Shown one piece after another: positions 6,099-9,296 of a stretch of 9,296 bases of DNA. Below the pieces are notes generated by a model that was given only the letters and a program-made list of their open reading frames with translations, did not search any database and was not told the DNA's origin. Position 1 is the stretch's first letter. The number at the start of each line of letters is the position of its first letter. The position numbers were made by a program, and so were the translations under genes. Location: contig DIKJ01000124.1 of the NCBI GenBank assembly GCA_002424525.1, forward strand, positions 1 to 9,296, given 5' to 3'. Source of the DNA: Bacteroidales bacterium UBA5621 (GTDB lineage: Bacteria; Bacteroidota; Bacteroidia; Bacteroidales; VadinHA17).

Positions 6099-8618
6099 AT
6101 GATTACTTTTAAAAAAACAAATAAACCAATGACCTCATTTAAAGACATTACTTCATCAGGAAAAACCTTGTTTATACTGGTATTAGTGGCAGGTATTACT
6201 ACTCTGTTTTTTACCGCCTGTAAAACCGGAGATTATCCCAGAAAACCTGACCGCCTTGGATCGGGTAAAGTCAGGTGGGCGGAATCACTGACTCCGGACG
6301 GCTGGACTATGGTAACAAATGAAGGTGGGGCTACCCTCGGATATTCAAAGAGTTCCGGGCTTCAGCTTATCCAGTCTGACGGATACGCGTTCAAAGATCT
6401 CAACAGGAACAACATGCTGGATCTGTTTGAAGACTGGCGCGTTGACTCTGACACAAGAGCGGCAGCCATGGTTGACGAGATTCCGGTTGAGCAGATGATG
6501 GGCATGAAGATGAATCCATTCGGCATGGGGAGTGTCAACGCTGATGCACTTGATAATACAATTAAGAGTGCCCTGGATCTGGGTTACAGACAGCTACGGG
6601 CACCTGGTGCGAATACCTCCGGGAGAGTAAAGGCTTCTTGGAACAACATGGTACAGGAGTACATAGAGACCCTTGATAATATCGTCTGTATTCCTGCGGT
6701 CTGGATAGCTGACCCAAGATCAGGAGATGTATCCGAATGGCCAAGCAACGTTGCTATGGCGGCAACGTTTGATCCTGAAGTCGGAGCTGAATACGGAAGA
6801 GTGATGTCAAAAGAATGGCGCGCTATGGGAATATCCATGCAGGTTGCGACACAGATGGACCTGGCTACAGAACCACGATGGAAACGTATCTCCGGTACCT
6901 TCGGCGAAGACCCCGCCCTGTCTATGGATATGGCCAGAGCCGTAATAAACGGATGGCAATCTACCTACGACGCAGACGGGAATGATCTGGGCTGGGGAGA
7001 ACACAGTGTGAACAACCAGATGAAGCACTTCCCCGGAGACGGCGCTGCAGAAGGCGGTCGCGAATCGCATACGCGCGACGGGGCATACAACGTATTCCCG
7101 GGTGGGCAGTTCTGGACTCATGTCCTGCCGTTTGCTGCATGTATGGAATTGCCGGGCAAGACTGAAATTGTAACGGCTGCCATGACGAACTTTTCCGTAG
7201 GGATTGAAGCGGATGGTTCGCCAGTTGGCGGAGAGCGTGTCGCCACAAGCTACAGTTCATACAAAATCAACACCGTGCTGAGGGAAATGTATGGCTGGGA
7301 TGGCTATATCCTGACGGACTTCGGGATCATTACAGGCAAGAATTTCGGTGTGGAAGATCTGACTCCGGCTGAATGCATGCTGGAGATCCTGAAAGCCGGA
7401 TGTGATGCCTTCGGTGGCGAGGGCCGGAACGGCAAGGAGAGCGTGGATCTGGCTATGGAGGCTTATGGACTCGGGGTTAAGAAGCTTGGCGAAGAAGCAA
7501 TGAACGAGATAATGAGGCATTCCACCGAAAGAATCCTGAGAACCCACTTCAACATCGGCATTGTCGAAAATCCATATCTCAACCTCGAAATAGCCGAAAC
7601 AGTTCCCAACAATGCGGAGCATAATGCCGCAGGATACCAGGCAATGCTCAGATCTGTCGTGATGCTGAAGAACAGCGGCGGCATTATTCACCGGGCATCG
7701 GCAGGAGCAGTTAAACCGACCGTGTATATCCCTATGGTTTATTCAGCGGCGACTACCGGGCGGGGAGCCAGGCCTGCATCTGTCAAACCGGTATTCGATC
7801 CCGAAGCAGCCGCAGAGTACTTCAATGTCGTAACTGACGCGCTGGCCACAAAACTTACAGGCCCGGCGGATGAGAAGGGCAATCGCACGGTATCGCCAAA
7901 AGACATCATACGTGCTTCTGCAGCACAAATAGCCCGGTGTGACTTCGCTCTTGTCAGGATAACCAGTCCTCAAAACGGGAATCCGACATACATGGGGTTC
8001 GGAGGCATTACGACCGACGGCAACAAATATACATATCTGCCAATTTCACTGCAATATCGTCCCTACACTGCAAACTCAGAATTCGTGCGCAGGGAGTCTC
8101 TCGGCGGAGATATGATCGAAGTGACAGAGACATCACCGGAAGGTTATGGCAGTTTAAAGTCACTTGTAAAGGAGAATCGCTCATATTTCGGCAAGACCGC
8201 AATCATCAGGAATGAAAGTGATCTGGATCTCGTTCTGAATACCGCATCAGCGGCAGGCAAGGTCATTGTTGCTCTGGACGTGTCAAGTCCAATGGTATTC
8301 AGGGAATTCGAGAGCAAGGTCGATGCAATACTTGTGGGATTCGGTGGTGACAGGTCAGCCTTTCTGCCCGACAAGGCATTCCTTGAGATTATTGCCGGTC
8401 AGGTAGAGCCGTCAGGGCTACTGCCTCTTCAAATGCCTGCGAATATGGAGACCGTAGAGGCGCAATTCGAGGATGTACCGCGGGATATGAAATGTCATGC
8501 TGACAGCGACGGCAACACTTATGATTTTGCATTCGGACTGAACTGGTCGGGCGTGATCAAGGACGGCCGCACTGCAAAGTATGATGTTCCTCCGATTGTC
8601 GGCGAACCACCTAAGTAA
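6099..8618 (+). CDS. Putative glycoside hydrolase family 3 lipoprotein
   Basis: Probable exported glycosidase of 839 residues. The N-terminus has a hydrophobic core (about 24-38) ending FFTAC, a lipobox-like site that would put a lipid on Cys41. A second ATG at 6129 (residue 11) follows a more A-rich stretch and gives a more typical 30-residue signal, so the true start may be there; the outermost ATG is given. DLNRNNMLDLFEDW at 100-113 is an EF-hand-like acidic loop. The GH3 barrel domain follows: AMAATFDPE at 219-227, EWRAMGI at 239-245, EPRWKRISGTFGEDP at 258-272, KHFPGDGAAEGGRESH at 309-324, and YILTDFG at 403-409, whose Asp407 is the candidate nucleophile (SDW in many relatives). The second domain begins near 511 (AGYQAMLRSVVMLKN). 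GQVEPSGLLPLQMP at 767-780 and TYDFAFGLNW at 807-816 match GH3 C-terminal blocks, but the segment at about 540-700 is divergent and I cannot place the acid/base residue. Substrate unknown. Confidence 0.88.
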   Translation: MITFKKTNKPMTSFKDITSSGKTLFILVLVAGITTLFFTACKTGDYPRKPDRLGSGKVRWAESLTPDGWTMVTNEGGATLGYSKSSGLQLIQSDGYAFKDLNRNNMLDLFEDWRVDSDTRAAAMVDEIPVEQMMGMKMNPFGMGSVNADALDNTIKSALDLGYRQLRAPGANTSGRVKASWNNMVQEYIETLDNIVCIPAVWIADPRSGDVSEWPSNVAMAATFDPEVGAEYGRVMSKEWRAMGISMQVATQMDLATEPRWKRISGTFGEDPALSMDMARAVINGWQSTYDADGNDLGWGEHSVNNQMKHFPGDGAAEGGRESHTRDGAYNVFPGGQFWTHVLPFAACMELPGKTEIVTAAMTNFSVGIEADGSPVGGERVATSYSSYKINTVLREMYGWDGYILTDFGIITGKNFGVEDLTPAECMLEILKAGCDAFGGEGRNGKESVDLAMEAYGLGVKKLGEEAMNEIMRHSTERILRTHFNIGIVENPYLNLEIAETVPNNAEHNAAGYQAMLRSVVMLKNSGGIIHRASAGAVKPTVYIPMVYSAATTGRGARPASVKPVFDPEAAAEYFNVVTDALATKLTGPADEKGNRTVSPKDIIRASAAQIARCDFALVRITSPQNGNPTYMGFGGITTDGNKYTYLPISLQYRPYTANSEFVRRESLGGDMIEVTETSPEGYGSLKSLVKENRSYFGKTAIIRNESDLDLVLNTASAAGKVIVALDVSSPMVFREFESKVDAILVGFGGDRSAFLPDKAFLEIIAGQVEPSGLLPLQMPANMETVEAQFEDVPRDMKCHADSDGNTYDFAFGLNWSGVIKDGRTAKYDVPPIVGEPPK

Positions 8619-8642
8619 ATCTAAACGTTGCTTTTCGATTTG

Positions 8643-8717
8643 TGGGGCGTACTGGAATCGAACCAGTGACCTCTTGCCTGTCAAGCAAGCGCTCTGAACC
8701 AACTGAGCTAACGTCCC
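8643..8717 (-). tRNA. tRNA-Val (anticodon GAC)
   Basis: A complete cloverleaf reads on the minus strand from G1 at 8717 to the discriminator A at 8643, 75 bases. The D stem is GCTC/GAGC with loop AGTTGGTTCA. The anticodon stem is CTTGC/GCAAG with loop TTGACAG, placing GAC at 8682-8680, which reads GUC and GUU valine codons. The T stem is ACTGG/CCAGT with loop TTCGATT. The acceptor stem pairs at six of seven positions; position 4 (A, 8714) faces position 69 (C, 8647), an A-C mismatch. The discriminator is followed by CA rather than CCA, so the CCA end must be added after transcription. It lies 64 bases downstream of the GNAT-like gene on the same strand and only 24 bases from the stop of the convergent hydrolase gene. 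Confidence 0.96.
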
Positions 8718-8732
8718 GTAATGTTTCCCCCG

Positions 8733-8740
8733 CAAAAATA
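8733..8740 (-). promoter_or_regulatory. Putative Bacteroidetes -7 box for the tRNA
   Basis: Read on the minus strand, 8740-8733 is TATTTTTG, an exact match to the Bacteroidetes -7 consensus TAnnTTTG. It ends 15 bases before the first base of the tRNA, which would allow the short leader typical of tRNA genes. I could not find a matching TTTG -33 element at the expected distance upstream, so this rests on the -7 box and its position alone. Confidence 0.45.
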
Positions 8741-8781
8741 ATAATTTTTCTTATCCGTTTTCCCGCCAGTCAGATTAAGTC

Positions 8782-9296
8782 TCAGGAAAAATCAAATCCC
8801 GATATGAAAGCCGGGGCATCGTAGAATTGCTCCTTCTCCTCATCAGTCATATTGACGAAACGCACATAAACCAGTCCGGGCTTGGCGTTGAGCATACGGT
8901 TCAACGATCCCATCTTCACATCCCACTTCAGCTTCTCAAATAAGCTGCTGCGGTCGTCGAGCCATGTAAGAGCCGTGTTATAGCCCTCGGCGGCACATAT
9001 CGATTCGAAAAGATCGGCCAGCACTTCCTCCCGTCCGGGTTTGCACCAGATGGCATCAAAAACCATGTGGCGGAACATGCCCGGCTGAAAAAGCCGCCGG
9101 TAATATGGCGTCACAGGCAGGACTTTCATCATCACCCAGCCCCATATTCCCGGAACCTCATATATCTTATAAGCAGAAGGAAGGGCACAGACCCCCGCGA
9201 TTATCTCATCTCCTTCCGTCAGCACGTAATACCTGTTATCCTCGAAAGTATGATCGATACTGAAAAGTGAATAATCCCTGTAAAACTCTTTCAGCA
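8782..9296 (-). CDS. GNAT-like acetyltransferase, C-terminal part (start outside window)
   Basis: Minus-strand frame open from the window end to a TGA at 8784-8782, showing 170 residues. A GTG codon at 9225-9223 is internal: the frame continues upstream of it without a stop (residues EFYRDYSLFSIDHTFEDNRY), so the true start lies beyond base 9296. The visible part reads like the second half of a GNAT-fold protein: a strand ending IIAGVCAL, an aromatic WGWVMMKVLP segment, a strand MVFDAIWCKPG followed by the helix EEVLADLFESICAAEGY, then the strand TALTWLD. I do not see a clean acetyl-CoA pyrophosphate loop (Q/RxxGxG/A), so function is uncertain. The C-terminal tail EEKEQFYDAPAFISGFDFS resembles, from memory, hypothetical or GNAT-annotated proteins of Bacteroidales. 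No substrate can be proposed. The tRNA lies downstream on the same strand. Confidence 0.6.
   Translation of the reverse strand, partial: LKEFYRDYSLFSIDHTFEDNRYYVLTEGDEIIAGVCALPSAYKIYEVPGIWGWVMMKVLPVTPYYRRLFQPGMFRHMVFDAIWCKPGREEVLADLFESICAAEGYNTALTWLDDRSSLFEKLKWDVKMGSLNRMLNAKPGLVYVRFVNMTDEEKEQFYDAPAFISGFDFS

Noticed and set aside
6083..6112. Nine-codon frame before and overlapping the hydrolase start
   Set aside because: Too short, out of frame, no conserved or regulatory peptide character; likely chance.
7257..7691. 144-codon minus-strand frame opposite the hydrolase
   Set aside because: Antisense to conserved GH3 sequence, including the candidate nucleophile region; no family resemblance of its own.
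8418..8735. Minus-strand frame containing TLAQLVQSACLTGKRSLV
   Set aside because: False protein from translating the tRNA itself; it also runs antisense to the hydrolase C-terminus.
8642..8824. Plus-strand frame starting with GRTGIEPVTSCLSSK across the tRNA
   Set aside because: This is the well-known false protein produced by translating the reverse complement of a tRNA gene; the tRNA explains the sequence.
1..9296. CRISPR array, insertion sequence, phage, toxin or defence genes
   Set aside because: No spaced direct repeats, terminal inverted repeats, transposase or nuclease motifs were seen on either strand; the genes present are metabolic.

Overview
The window looks like chromosomal DNA from a member of the Bacteroidetes (Bacteroidota). 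Three things suggest this: A-rich, mostly Shine-Dalgarno-free translation starts; a Bacteroidetes-type -7 box (TATTTTTG, matching TAnnTTTG) just upstream of the tRNA; and a GH3-type lipoprotein of a kind common in that phylum. The assignment is inferred from these features and from protein style. No database search was possible.

Positions 1-6059, plus strand, hold a tryptophan biosynthesis operon in the order trpE (5' end outside the window), trpG, trpD, trpC, trpF, trpB, trpA. Together the seven proteins take chorismate to tryptophan. TrpE and TrpG make anthranilate, TrpD adds the phosphoribosyl group, TrpF isomerises, TrpC closes the indole ring, and TrpA/TrpB release indole and condense it with serine. 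Most junctions are tight: ATGA overlaps at trpE/trpG and trpF/trpB, a 1-base overlap at trpD/trpC, and 4 bases between trpC and trpF. Two junctions are looser: trpG-trpD (73 bases) and trpB-trpA (36 bases). Every enzyme keeps the family motifs I looked for, and I see no frameshift or truncation apart from the window edge. The operon's promoter and any leader or attenuator lie upstream of the window.

Positions 6099-8618, plus strand, encode a large putative lipoprotein of glycoside hydrolase family 3, starting 39 bases after trpA. It has a lipoprotein-like signal, an EF-hand-like acidic loop, a recognisable GH3 TIM-barrel domain with a candidate nucleophile, and a divergent C-terminal part. 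Its substrate cannot be read from the sequence and it has no obvious link to tryptophan synthesis.

Positions 8643-9296 are on the minus strand, convergent with the hydrolase. They hold a tRNA-Val(GAC), with one A-C mismatch in its acceptor stem and its own putative promoter, and the C-terminal part of a GNAT-like protein that runs off the window end.

No gene-free stretch exceeds 300 bases. I found no CRISPR array, insertion sequence, phage gene or defence system, and most of the window is ordinary core metabolism. The points most worth a second look are the tRNA acceptor mismatch, the divergent GH3 lipoprotein, and the scarcity of tryptophan in the tryptophan-making enzymes.
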